Shown: piece by piece, positions 45,045 through 53,504 of the stretch
Layout of the letters: each line of letters begins with the position of its first letter
How positions within the stretch are numbered: the stretch's first letter is position 1
NCBI RefSeq assembly: GCF_000682715.1
Contig: NZ_AWFH01000045.1
Location: 124,001-188,000, forward strand
Source of the DNA: Hyphomonas atlantica corrig.
Lineage (GTDB): Bacteria; Pseudomonadota; Alphaproteobacteria; Caulobacterales; Hyphomonadaceae
Direction of reading: 5' to 3'
Length of the DNA stretch: 64,000 nt
Translations under genes and position numbers: made by a program
Notes under the pieces: model-generated
Seen by the model: the letters and a program-made list of their open reading frames with translations, nothing else
What the model was told of the DNA's origin: nothing
Databases searched by the model: none

Positions 45045-45073
45045 TGGAGCGGCCCAAGGTTCAGGCCGCTCCA
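45045..45073 (-). terminator. Hairpin between the outer-membrane barrel and autokinase genes
   Basis: Ten-base arms TGGAGCGGCC and GGCCGCTCCA around a 9-base loop, 7 bases after the barrel gene stop. No T run follows on the minus strand, so it may be an attenuator or mRNA stabiliser rather than a full terminator. Confidence 0.55.
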
Positions 45074-45080
45074 TTTTGGA

Positions 45081-46373
45081 TTAAGGGAACACGCGGACAG
45101 AAATGCCGAGCAAATCTGCACTATAATCCTGATTGCCGACAACCGCGGAACCATCGCGCTCACGCTCCACGTGTCGCGCGAATGCATTCAGATGCACACG
45201 TTTATTCATCTTGTACGTGCCAATCACGCCAAAATCAGTAACGTCTTCATCACGGTCGACTTCATCATATTCGTAGTTCTCGATGTTTCCGTATCCGGAA
45301 AGAATGATGTTCCGATACAACTCATGATCAACACGAACGCCGAAATTGGTCTGGACCGAACTGGCGGTATTCACAACACCACTATCAACCGTTCGGCGAC
45401 CGCCATTGAACGACACTGTCGTCAGGCGGGTCGGGAACCACTCGACATTGGCGTCGACAGCAAGACCGTCATTGTCCTCAAAGAAAGCGTCGTCCATCTC
45501 TTGCGAGAGAAAACCGATCGCGATGTCTCCGCGGACCAGAGAGTTCAGCTCGAAGTCGACACCACCGGACAGCGTATATGTATCGGAGTCGCGTGAACGC
45601 GCGACACCATCAACAATGACGTTGTTATCATACTCGCGCTGATCCAGAACGCCCTGTCCAAAGATGGCAAGGTTCGGCGTAAGCGCGTAGCTAAGCCGGG
45701 AATAGAACCGGTTGTCGGTGCGATCACGGAAATCCTGGTCAATCGGCACACCTGTGATCGTGGATGCATCATCATAATCGACTTCCGCAATCGTAAGCAC
45801 ATTGGCCCAACGGATCCGGTCGTTCGAGTAGTTCGCATTCACATCAAAGCCAGTCCGCGTGAATTCAATCGGCTCGCCCAATCCGGACGTGTTCGAAGGA
45901 TCAGAATACCGATCCGTTGATTTCTGGTAGAAGGCTGCGCCCCCGAAGGAAAACTCCCGCGTCACATCGATGCGACCACGAAGACGACCATTCAGATTAG
46001 TGAACGATTGATCGCCGTAGTCTTGATACTCCTGATGGACCGCTGAGACGTCCACACCAACCTCGTGTACGCTCCAATTTGTACGCGCAGAGAGGTTTGC
46101 GCCTACTTCAGCAATCGTATCAGACTCCTCATCTGTGCTCGTGCCAAGCGCGTTGCTCGTGTATCCGAGTCCAGCATGGGCATTGGAGTTTACAGTAAAG
46201 GCTCCAAGCCGGATGGGCTCCGGGTCAAACTCCGGCTGGTTACGGTCGGTGACCGATTCATACTTATCGCGGCTATAATAGTCGCCAGACTGCGCATGTG
46301 CGACACCCGTAGCGGCCAACACCAACGCTCCTGTTGCGACACCTGCAAGGCCCGCACGCTTGATTTCCAACAT
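45081..46373 (-). CDS. Outer-membrane beta-barrel protein of the polysaccharide locus
   Basis: A 430-residue protein with a signal peptide (MLEIKRAGLAGVATGALVLA..., cleaved near AHAQ, residue 28). The rest is built of alternating beta strands ending in an aromatic-rich C-terminal strand (LLGISVRVFP), as in porin-like BBP2/PF10082 barrels. Such barrels accompany Wza-less or short-Wza exopolysaccharide systems and may form the outer-membrane channel. ATG 46373 with GAGGTGG upstream fixes the start. It heads the minus-strand operon with the autokinase, a glycosyltransferase and the polymerase. Confidence 0.85.
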   Translation of the reverse strand: MLEIKRAGLAGVATGALVLAATGVAHAQSGDYYSRDKYESVTDRNQPEFDPEPIRLGAFTVNSNAHAGLGYTSNALGTSTDEESDTIAEVGANLSARTNWSVHEVGVDVSAVHQEYQDYGDQSFTNLNGRLRGRIDVTREFSFGGAAFYQKSTDRYSDPSNTSGLGEPIEFTRTGFDVNANYSNDRIRWANVLTIAEVDYDDASTITGVPIDQDFRDRTDNRFYSRLSYALTPNLAIFGQGVLDQREYDNNVIVDGVARSRDSDTYTLSGGVDFELNSLVRGDIAIGFLSQEMDDAFFEDNDGLAVDANVEWFPTRLTTVSFNGGRRTVDSGVVNTASSVQTNFGVRVDHELYRNIILSGYGNIENYEYDEVDRDEDVTDFGVIGTYKMNKRVHLNAFARHVERERDGSAVVGNQDYSADLLGISVRVFP

Positions 46374-46730
46374 TTCCACCTCTTCCCTGGAACTCGATCT
46401 CCGGTTCATCCTACCGGAATGTTTACCAAAACAATGAAGCAAGACCCATACCACTTTTATTGCCTTTGGTGAGCCATCCTTAGCGAAGTACGGTGAGGAT
46501 CAGGTAATTAAACTAGAACAAATTCGATCGATTACAGGGAGGCCGATCGTGGACGGCGACTGCGTTCGGCCTCTCCTACACCTGTGTTCTGCAGTATTTT
46601 ATGCAGAATGCAGAAAGCCCGGAGCGCAAGAAACGGCACCCCGGGCTAAGTTGTAACAATCGTTATGGCAGAAGTTAATTATTGCACAGCTTCGTCTGAA
46701 GGTTAGCCGAAGCCGTGTTCGCTATCTGCC
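46374..46730. other. 357-base intergenic region with small repeats
   Basis: No gene seen. The part next to 46373 must hold the promoter of the barrel/autokinase operon. Further right are TTCTGCA-N8-TGCAGAA (46587-46608), a second TGCAGAA in direct tandem (46609-46615), and a hairpin AGCCCGG-N18-CCGGGCT (46616-46647). The hairpin may terminate the acyl-CoA dehydrogenase transcript. Confidence 0.45.
46616..46647 (-). terminator. Possible terminator of the acyl-CoA dehydrogenase operon
   Basis: A 7-base stem AGCCCGG/CCGGGCT with an 18-base loop, followed by TTTC on the minus strand, about 84 bases past the stop. The long loop and short T run make it weak. Confidence 0.35.
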
Positions 46731-47885
46731 TTACTCCGCTGCTGCAGGTAGATCCATTTCAGAAAGGGCGGTGTAGCGCTTCAAATGGTGATCAACATTA
46801 CCGAATTCGGCATCAATCATGGTGAGGCGCTTGAAGTAGTGCCCAACTGCCAACTCGTCCGTCATGCCCATACCGCCATGAATTTGCACAGCTTCTTGGC
46901 CGACAAAGCGACCCGCTTGGCCGATGCGCACTTTCGCAGCTGACGCGGCTTTCTTGCGAGTCACCTCGTCCTCATCGAGCTTCAAAGTCGCCATGTAAGT
47001 CATGGAGATTGACTGCTCGTGTTCCATGAACATGTCGACCATGCGATGCTGCAGCACTTGGAACTTGCCGATGGCCACACCAAACTGCTTACGCTGACGG
47101 GAATAATCCACTGTCATGGCGTGAGCCACCTTCATGGCGCCACACGCTTCTGCACAGATTGCCGCAATGGCCTCATCGGTCACCGTCTCAATCAGTGGCA
47201 GTCCGTTGTCGACTTCGCCGATCACGGCTTCCGCACCAACGGCGACATTTTCGAAGTAAACTTCGGATGCCCGGCGGCCATCCACGGTCGGATAGTCGCG
47301 TGTGCTGATGCCTTGGGCGTCCTTCGCAACCACGAATACTGTAACGCCGTTGCTGTCACGACGGTCGCCGGACGTACGCGCCGTTACGATGAAGTGGGTG
47401 GCCCAAGGCGCACCGACAACGACAGCCTTGTGCCCGTTTAGGACAAAGCCGGCACCGTCTTTCTTCGCGGTTGTTTCAAGATCTGCCAGGTTGTAGCGAC
47501 CACGCGGCTCTGCATATGCGAAGGCAAAGATGTTCTCGCCAGACATCACGCCGGAGAGATATTCCTCCTTTTGTGCGTCACTGCCGCGCTTCAGGAAACC
47601 GCCGCCACAAACAACGCTTGGCACGTATGGCTCGACGACGAGCCCTTTGCCGAACTCTTCCATGACAACCATCGCATCGATCGGGCCGCCGCCAAGGCCG
47701 CCATCTTCTTCGCTGAAAGGAGCCATCAGCAAGCCGAGCTCAGCGAACTGCGCCCACATTTCCGGACGCCAGCCAGACTCGGACTGAACGACCTTGCGAC
47801 GGGTTTCGAAGTCGTATTGTTCCCGGATCAGCCTGGAAAGGCTGTCGCGGATCATGGTTTGCTCTTCGGTGAAATTGAAGTCCAT
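46731..47885 (-). CDS. Acyl-CoA dehydrogenase, PimD-like small subunit
   Basis: A 384-residue acyl-CoA dehydrogenase-fold protein. It starts MDFNFTEEQTMIRDSLSRLI and contains FAYAEPRGRYNLADLE, GHKAVVVGAPWATHF and the C-terminal AVQIHGGMGMTDELAVGHYF. The pattern is that of the small subunit of heteromeric dehydrogenases such as pimeloyl-CoA dehydrogenase (PimC/PimD) and the steroid IpdE1/E2 type. The large-subunit gene is 26 bases upstream in the same operon. The substrate (dicarboxyl-, branched or ring-derived acyl-CoA) is not determined. Confidence 0.87.
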   Translation of the reverse strand: MDFNFTEEQTMIRDSLSRLIREQYDFETRRKVVQSESGWRPEMWAQFAELGLLMAPFSEEDGGLGGGPIDAMVVMEEFGKGLVVEPYVPSVVCGGGFLKRGSDAQKEEYLSGVMSGENIFAFAYAEPRGRYNLADLETTAKKDGAGFVLNGHKAVVVGAPWATHFIVTARTSGDRRDSNGVTVFVVAKDAQGISTRDYPTVDGRRASEVYFENVAVGAEAVIGEVDNGLPLIETVTDEAIAAICAEACGAMKVAHAMTVDYSRQRKQFGVAIGKFQVLQHRMVDMFMEHEQSISMTYMATLKLDEDEVTRKKAASAAKVRIGQAGRFVGQEAVQIHGGMGMTDELAVGHYFKRLTMIDAEFGNVDHHLKRYTALSEMDLPAAAE

Positions 47886-47911
47886 CTTGTATCCTCCCTG
47901 CCTCGTACGCC

Positions 47912-49108
47912 TTACAGGCCGAGGATCATCTTCGAAATAATGTTGCGCTGAATTTCATTCGATCCACCATAGATCGATGTCTTGCGCATATTGAAATATG
48001 ACTCAGCTGCGAAGTTGGCGTGGTCTGGACCAACGCCAAAACCTTCGTTGCCAGTCGCTTCCATGCCGTACCCATAAGGCGCGCCATAATAGCCAACCGC
48101 TTCAAGCGTAAGCTCAGTCAGACGCTGTTGAATCTCGGTCCCTTTAACTTTCAGGATCGAGCTTTCAGGTCCCGGCCCCTTGCCTGCAGCTTCTGATGCC
48201 AGCGTGCGCAGCTCTGTGAACTCAAGCGCGGTCAGATCGATTTCCAGCTGGCTGATCTTGCGAGCAAAATCCTGGGTTTCAATCAGTGGTGTGCCGTCAA
48301 CCGTTTCTTCGGAAGCAATGTTGCGCAGACGCTCAACGCCGCGCTTCGAGCGGGCGACACCGGCAATACCGGACCGTTCATGTGCGAGCAGGAATTTAGC
48401 GTAGGTCCAACCTTCGTTTTCCTTGCCAACAAGATTTTCGACTGGCACGCGGACATCCGTCAGCCAGGTCTCATTCACCTCGTGGGTGCCGTCGATCAGC
48501 TTGATTGGTTTCACTTCAATGCCCGGCGTATTCATATCGACGAGAATGAAGCTGATGCCTTCCTGCGGCTTTTTCGCGTCAGGGTCAGTGCGGCACAGGA
48601 AGAAGCCCCAATCGGCATGCTGCGCCAGAGTGGTCCAGGTTTTCTGGCCATTGATCACGTAATGATCGCCATCGCGGACGGCCGTGGTCTTCAGGCTGGC
48701 GAGGTCGGAACCAGCGCCCGGCTCGGAATAGCCCTGACACCACCAGACATCGCCGGACAGGATACCCGGCAGGTGGCGCTCTTTCTGCTCTTCGTTTCCG
48801 AATGTGTAGATCACCGGCCCAACCATCGAGACACCGAATGGTAGCGGCATCAGCGCATCAACGCGCGCATTTTCTTCTGACCAGATGTAGCGCTGGGTCG
48901 ATGTCCAACCTGTGCCGCCATACTTTTCTGGCCAAGCCGGCGCAGACCAGCCTTTTTTGCCGAGCACCTTGTGCCAGGCTAGGAATTCCTCGCGCGTGAG
49001 ATCTTCACGCGTTCCAATTCCATCCAGTTCCTTTGGATAATTATCGCGAATGAATTCGCGGACTTCATTACGGAAGGCAATTTCTTCCGGCGTAAAATCG
49101 AGATTCAT
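47912..49108 (-). CDS. Acyl-CoA dehydrogenase, PimC-like large subunit
   Basis: A 398-residue acyl-CoA dehydrogenase. Typical segments are GWSAPAWPEKYGGTGW, WWCQGYSEPGAGSDLASL, NGQKTWTTLAQHADWGF and the end SIYGGSNEIQRNIISKMILGL. These are characteristic of the PimC-type large subunit. It is probably assembled with the following small subunit. It is clearly related to the enzyme at 20746-21969, which lacks an adjacent small subunit. Electrons should go to ETF, which is not encoded in the window. Confidence 0.9.
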   Translation of the reverse strand: MNLDFTPEEIAFRNEVREFIRDNYPKELDGIGTREDLTREEFLAWHKVLGKKGWSAPAWPEKYGGTGWTSTQRYIWSEENARVDALMPLPFGVSMVGPVIYTFGNEEQKERHLPGILSGDVWWCQGYSEPGAGSDLASLKTTAVRDGDHYVINGQKTWTTLAQHADWGFFLCRTDPDAKKPQEGISFILVDMNTPGIEVKPIKLIDGTHEVNETWLTDVRVPVENLVGKENEGWTYAKFLLAHERSGIAGVARSKRGVERLRNIASEETVDGTPLIETQDFARKISQLEIDLTALEFTELRTLASEAAGKGPGPESSILKVKGTEIQQRLTELTLEAVGYYGAPYGYGMEATGNEGFGVGPDHANFAAESYFNMRKTSIYGGSNEIQRNIISKMILGL

Positions 49109-49217
49109 GACGGCTCCTCACTGTGCGCTGACTGCGCATCATTCTTGCCCCCTCTATTTCCGCCATTTTGGAACAAAGGCAAGGTGACGTGAGCGTAAAC
49201 GTCAGGTTCTCGTCGCG

Positions 49218-50228
49218 TCAGGTCGCACTTGCTCCCTCGGGCTCAGCGATGAAGGGGGCACACGCTGTTTTAAGAAGACCAATCGCCGTGGCCGACCCGA
49301 GACCACCACCAGTCTGGAACTCAAGCTGAAGCAAGGGCTGCAAGCCAAGTCGCTCCATCGCTGCCTCGTGGGCAGGCCGCCTCGTGACGTGAGACGCGAT
49401 ACAGTGACTGATCGCCTTCGGCTCAATCGCGTGCACAACCGCCGCCGCAATTGTGGTGGCGAATCCATCCAGCACCACCGGGATACCCTGATGGCGCGCG
49501 GCGATGATCGCGCCGACGCACGCCGCCAGTTCACGCCCCCCCACATGCCGCAAAGCCTGCAACGGATCGGATAAATGCCCGCGATGCAATGCGAGCGCGC
49601 GGGCGACAACATCTACGCGCCGCTCCACCAGTTCAGCGGTCGTCTGATTGCTTGGACGGACCCAATAGTCCGGCGCGCCGCCATACAGGGCGCAAGCCAC
49701 AGCGGCAGCAGCGGTGCCCACACCCGCGCCAGAAACCGCTAGCGCCAGCAGGTCCGGCTTGTCTTCCGCGGTTTCGAACCCGTAGGCGATCGTCGCAGCG
49801 CACTCTCGCTCCGACATGGCCGGGCTCTCGGCAATGCTTTGCGTAGGCTTGTCAATTGCGAGGTCATAAACGCGAATATTCGCACCAGATTGGGTCGCGA
49901 TGGCCGACAAGGGCGCCTTGCCTTCCCGCAGAGCATCGACGTGTGCGCGCGTGTCGTCTGGACTGGACAGGGAAACGCCCTCTGATGCCAGGCCGTGAGA
50001 ACTGGCAAAAACAGCCAGGAAAGGCTTTTCGATCCGGGGAGGAAACCTGCCCTGCCATTTTGCCAGCCAGGCCGCCGCCTCGCCGAGGCGGCCAAAGTCC
50101 CCCTCACGTCCCATGCCGAGAAGTGCGTCCCGCACTTTCTGCGCGGGTGCCGCATCGGGTTCGGGCGCGTTCCGGATCAGGGAACGGGCGTCTTCCAGAG
50201 GTGAAATTTCCTGGGTCGACTCACTCAA
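49218..50228 (-). CDS. cobT: Nicotinate-nucleotide:dimethylbenzimidazole phosphoribosyltransferase (CobT) homologue
   Basis: A 336-residue CobT-family protein that would activate the lower ligand base of cobalamin. Family features are ASSHGLASEGVS, the central SGAGVGTAAAA, VGGRELAACVGAI and DGFATTIAAA. The C-terminal segment aligns closely with Salmonella CobT from memory (GLQPLLQLEFQTGGGLGSA against GLEPLLHLDMRLGEGSGA). In that alignment the catalytic Glu317 is replaced by Gly at residue 308. The enzyme may therefore be altered or inactive. It is divergent from the DUF1289 gene. A B12-dependent MetH is encoded nearby. Confidence 0.85.
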   Translation of the reverse strand: MSESTQEISPLEDARSLIRNAPEPDAAPAQKVRDALLGMGREGDFGRLGEAAAWLAKWQGRFPPRIEKPFLAVFASSHGLASEGVSLSSPDDTRAHVDALREGKAPLSAIATQSGANIRVYDLAIDKPTQSIAESPAMSERECAATIAYGFETAEDKPDLLALAVSGAGVGTAAAAVACALYGGAPDYWVRPSNQTTAELVERRVDVVARALALHRGHLSDPLQALRHVGGRELAACVGAIIAARHQGIPVVLDGFATTIAAAVVHAIEPKAISHCIASHVTRRPAHEAAMERLGLQPLLQLEFQTGGGLGSATAIGLLKTACAPFIAEPEGASAT

Positions 50229-50360
50229 GGGAAACGCTCCGTCTTAATATTCAAACTGCTTGTTCTTATAACAGAAAACGAACCCAATCGGCGACAAGGT
50301 TTTGTTACTGAATTCATGGGATTGTCTTGCACACACTCGATCGCTGATTACCCTATATCC

Positions 50361-50555
50361 ATGACCGCTCAAGCCATCAAATCGCCCTGTATCAAAGTTT
50401 GTGCTGTAGACGCCTCTACAGGACTCTGTCTCGGGTGCGCGCGAACGCTCAAGGAAATTGGGGGATGGGTAAAAATGGGGGAAGAAGGACGTGAGCAGGT
50501 GCTTGCGGATCTGCCTGCGCGGATCTCCCGCCTCGAGTCCCTCGGCAAGCGTTAG
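50361..50555 (+). CDS. DUF1289-family small four-Cys protein
   Basis: A 64-residue protein with the DUF1289 signature: C10 and C14 (SPCIKVC) and C23 and C26 (LCLGCARTL), likely a metal-binding site, followed by an EIGGW helix. The start at ATG 50361 is favoured because the family begins just before the first Cys pair; an ATG at 50316 adds 15 residues. It lies 11 bases before the protease gene. The function of DUF1289 is not established to my knowledge. Confidence 0.85.
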   Translation: MTAQAIKSPCIKVCAVDASTGLCLGCARTLKEIGGWVKMGEEGREQVLADLPARISRLESLGKR

Positions 50556-50566
50556 GAGCCGGCACG

Positions 50567-51103
50567 ATGTCACCACAGAAAACCATACTGGCCGGTTTCG
50601 GCATCGCTGTGGCGCTTTCGGCCATCGTCAGTTTTATCATTGCCCCAAAAATGGAGCAGCATCGCACTGAGCTTGCAACGATGACACCGGAGGCCGCGCC
50701 TGCCCCCACCGAAAAGCGAACGTCGGTTCGCTTCGCCAATGCCGCAATCATCGATCGCGAAGATGATGGACACTACTGGACGCGCGCAGAAGTCCACGGC
50801 ACCGCGGTCAAATTCATGGTGGATACCGGCGCCAGCACGGTGGCCCTCACGTATCGGGATGCCCAGCGCCTGGGCCTTAATCCTGAAACCCTCGACTATC
50901 GCTGGGAAATCCGGACCGCTGGCGGCATTACGCACGGCGCCGCTGTAACGCTGGACAGCATTCGCATCGGACAGGTTGAGATTGAACAGGTGGGTGCAAT
51001 GATCCTGAAAGACGGGCTGGAACAGTCGCTGCTGGGCATGACCTTTCTTGGCGAACTTTACTCGTATGAATTCAAGCAAAGCCAGCTGATCATACGCCGG
51101 TAA
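50567..51103 (+). CDS. TIGR02281-family membrane-anchored retropepsin-like protease
   Basis: A 178-residue clan AA aspartic protease. One N-terminal helix (about residues 8-26) anchors it to the inner membrane. A periplasmic retropepsin domain follows, with the active-site Asp86 in FMVDTGASTVAL and the closing LLGMTFLGELYSYEF. Such proteases act as homodimers. The last 14 bases overlap the convergent pyruvate kinase gene. It is probably co-transcribed with the DUF1289 gene. The substrate is unknown. Confidence 0.88.
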   Translation: MSPQKTILAGFGIAVALSAIVSFIIAPKMEQHRTELATMTPEAAPAPTEKRTSVRFANAAIIDREDDGHYWTRAEVHGTAVKFMVDTGASTVALTYRDAQRLGLNPETLDYRWEIRTAGGITHGAAVTLDSIRIGQVEIEQVGAMILKDGLEQSLLGMTFLGELYSYEFKQSQLIIRR

Positions 51104-52514
51104 TCAGCGCACCGTTGCGGCCTTTGCCAACGCCGATCTCCCAGGCGAATCGTTCCTCATCGCCAGCCCAACGGGCATAGGCTACGCGCCCCTCAAGGCC
51201 TGCTGCGTCCATCAGATCCCGATACCAGTAAACAGCGCCTGCATTCAGCCTTTGCGGGTGAACGCCCCATAGCAGGCAAGCAGTGCGAAGCCTCTGATCG
51301 TCCAATGAACCATACAGGATCGGTGCCTTGCCACGCACACGCGCGAACCGGGCCAGACGGTCGAAGGCTCCCGTTCTCAGGGCCAGCGCAGTTGCACCTT
51401 CGGCCTCTGCCATGCCCTGTGATGTCTCTGCCACAACATCAATCGCCGTTTGTGCGGGTTGGTCCCCAGAGAATTGCTCCAGGGAACGACGATAGTCTTC
51501 GGCGCTCTCGGTTGCACGAATGATCCGCGACATGATGGCGACAGTTGTCGCCGGGTGTCGCCCAACCGCTGTTTCCCCTGACAGCATCACCGCATCCGCG
51601 CCCTGATAGATCGCCGTGGCGACATCAGACGCCTCTGCGCGTGTGGGCGCGGCGTTCTCGATCATGGATTCCAGCATCTGCGTTGCCACGATGACAGGCC
51701 GACCCAAGCCACGCGCGCAGCGAACGATGCGGCGCTGGATCACCGGGACATCTTCGGGCGCGTATTCGACGCCCAGATCTCCCCGGGCGACCATGACGGC
51801 ATCAGCCGCGGCGACAATCGGCTCAAGATTATCGATCGCGGCAGGCTTCTCCAGCTTTGCAACCAAGGGCGCGCGACCCTTGATGATCGCTTTGACTTCT
51901 TCAATGTCTTCAACAGTTTGGACAAATGACAATGCGACCAAATCCACGCCGATTTCCATTGCGAAATCGAGATCAGCCCTGTCTTTCTCCGTCAGGGCGC
52001 GCACAGGCAGCGCCTTGCCGCGCACCGTAAAGCCTTTCTTGTCTGTCAGTTTTCCAGGCACTTCCGCGCGAACCCTGGGCGCATCGCCAGCCTGCGTGAC
52101 GGTGAACATGAGCTTACCATCATCCACAAGGATAACGTCGCCCTCTTCCAGTATTTCGACGATCTCGGCGTGAGGCACAGGGATTGTGTCGTCGGCATCT
52201 GTCGTTTCTGCAGCAACAACGGCGTATTCTTTCTGGTATCGCAGGCGCAGTTCGCCGCCGGGCAGCGAACCGACTCTCACTTTTGGTCCCTGCAAGTCGC
52301 CGAGTGTCGCCAAAGGTCGCCCGGTTTCTTTCTCTGCCGCGCGAACCGCGTCCAGCGCCGCCTTGTGCGCGCTGTGTTCGCCATGACTGAAGTTCAGGCG
52401 AAACACGTCAACGCCGGCATACGCCAAAGCCAGCACTTCCTTGGGCGAGCGACTGCCCGGCCCAAGGGTCGCCACGATCTTTGCATTCTCACCAATCAGA
52501 GTCTTACCAGTCAT
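51090..52514 (-). CDS. pyk: Pyruvate kinase
   Basis: A 474-residue pyruvate kinase converting phosphoenolpyruvate and ADP to pyruvate and ATP. Signature segments include KIVATLGPGSRSPKEVLALA, FRLNFSHGEHSAHK, the active-site VAKLEKPAAIDNL and MVARGDLGVE, and TQMLESM. The allosteric C-terminal domain is present (residues about 350-474). It overlaps the convergent protease gene by 14 bases and is divergent from the DUF5694 gene. Length is normal. Confidence 0.95.
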   Translation of the reverse strand: MTGKTLIGENAKIVATLGPGSRSPKEVLALAYAGVDVFRLNFSHGEHSAHKAALDAVRAAEKETGRPLATLGDLQGPKVRVGSLPGGELRLRYQKEYAVVAAETTDADDTIPVPHAEIVEILEEGDVILVDDGKLMFTVTQAGDAPRVRAEVPGKLTDKKGFTVRGKALPVRALTEKDRADLDFAMEIGVDLVALSFVQTVEDIEEVKAIIKGRAPLVAKLEKPAAIDNLEPIVAAADAVMVARGDLGVEYAPEDVPVIQRRIVRCARGLGRPVIVATQMLESMIENAAPTRAEASDVATAIYQGADAVMLSGETAVGRHPATTVAIMSRIIRATESAEDYRRSLEQFSGDQPAQTAIDVVAETSQGMAEAEGATALALRTGAFDRLARFARVRGKAPILYGSLDDQRLRTACLLWGVHPQRLNAGAVYWYRDLMDAAGLEGRVAYARWAGDEERFAWEIGVGKGRNGALITGV

Positions 52515-52667
52515 TCCGCCCTCCCGATGACAAGGTTGACGCAGCTACTATACGAGTCCGCCGGAACTGGCCAGTCAGCGTTGCGCGAAGCCTGCTCGGA
52601 AAAAATATGCGACTGGTTGCATCCAATAGATCGAGTCGGTGCATCTGACTTCAAAAGAGGAGTTTTC

Positions 52668-53504
52668 ATGAAATCAGCCATCATTGCCCTGTCAGCCCTT
52701 ATCGCGATTGCGCTTCCAAACGCCGTCGCAGAAGATGCCCCAGAGCCAAGAAACAACCCGGTTCAGATAATGGTGCTCGGCACTTATCATTTCGGAAACC
52801 CCGGTCTTGATCTGGTCAACACCGAGGCGGACGATGTGCTTCTGCCAAAGCGGCAGGCTGAACTAGAAACACTGGCTGACCGCTTGCTGGAGTTTCATCC
52901 CACAGCGATTGCGATCGAAAGTATCCGCCGGACAGATGATGCGCTTGACCCAGGGTTTCCTGACTTCACGCCTGATGACCTGACCCGCCAACGTAATGAG
53001 AGCGTCCAAATCGGCTATCGCGTGGCGCATGCGGCTGGCCTGGACCGCGTCTATGCTGTGGATACGCAAGAGGGAGAGATTTCCTACTTCCCTTTTGACC
53101 GGGTTGAAGCGTTTGCCGAACGGACCAATCGCCAGAACGAGATCACCTCAAAAATCGAGACCATCAAGGCTCAGGCAGAAGCCATGATGCGTGACCAGGC
53201 AACGACTCCGATTGCGGAAATGCTTGCCTGGCAGAATGAGCCGGGCCTTATCGATGAGATGCATTCCGGATTTTACTATGGCCTGCTCAACATGACCGAC
53301 GCCGAGGACAATGCCGGCGCCGCGCTCAATTATGGCTGGTATGCCCGCAACGCAGAAATCTTTGCCAACATCGCAGAAATCTCACAGCCCGGTGACCGGA
53401 TCCTGGTCATCTACGGATCAGGTCACAATTACTGGCTCCGCCACTTTGCCGAAGAAACGCCTGGCTTTGCCCTGGTCGAACCGAACCCCTATCTGGTCGA
53501 CTAG
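52668..53504 (+). CDS. Secreted DUF5694-family protein
   Basis: A 278-residue protein with a signal peptide ([20 protein letters not shown]..., cleavage near residue 22). The mature part starts with [12 protein letters not shown], followed by IAIESIRR and a late [14 protein letters not shown]. These GxxH, E-x-x-R-like and GxGH elements recall TraB/GumN and ChaN/EreA-like superfamilies, so a metal-dependent hydrolase is possible. The AAGAGGAG ribosome site fixes ATG 52668. It overlaps the convergent metH gene by 4 bases. No function is known to me. Confidence 0.8.
   Translation: MKSAIIALSALIAIALPNAVAEDAPEPRNNPVQIMVLGTYHFGNPGLDLVNTEADDVLLPKRQAELETLADRLLEFHPTAIAIESIRRTDDALDPGFPDFTPDDLTRQRNESVQIGYRVAHAAGLDRVYAVDTQEGEISYFPFDRVEAFAERTNRQNEITSKIETIKAQAEAMMRDQATTPIAEMLAWQNEPGLIDEMHSGFYYGLLNMTDAEDNAGAALNYGWYARNAEIFANIAEISQPGDRILVIYGSGHNYWLRHFAEETPGFALVEPNPYLVD

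Noticed and set aside
44940-45057. Upstream TTG start for the tyrosine kinase gene
   Set aside because: It lies inside a perfect hairpin, the ribosome site is too far away, and the extra residues add no recognisable part.
52170-52667. N-terminal extension of the DUF5694 protein into the pyruvate kinase gene
   Set aside because: A signal peptide and strong AAGAGGAG ribosome site mark ATG 52668 as the true start; the extension is antisense to pyk.
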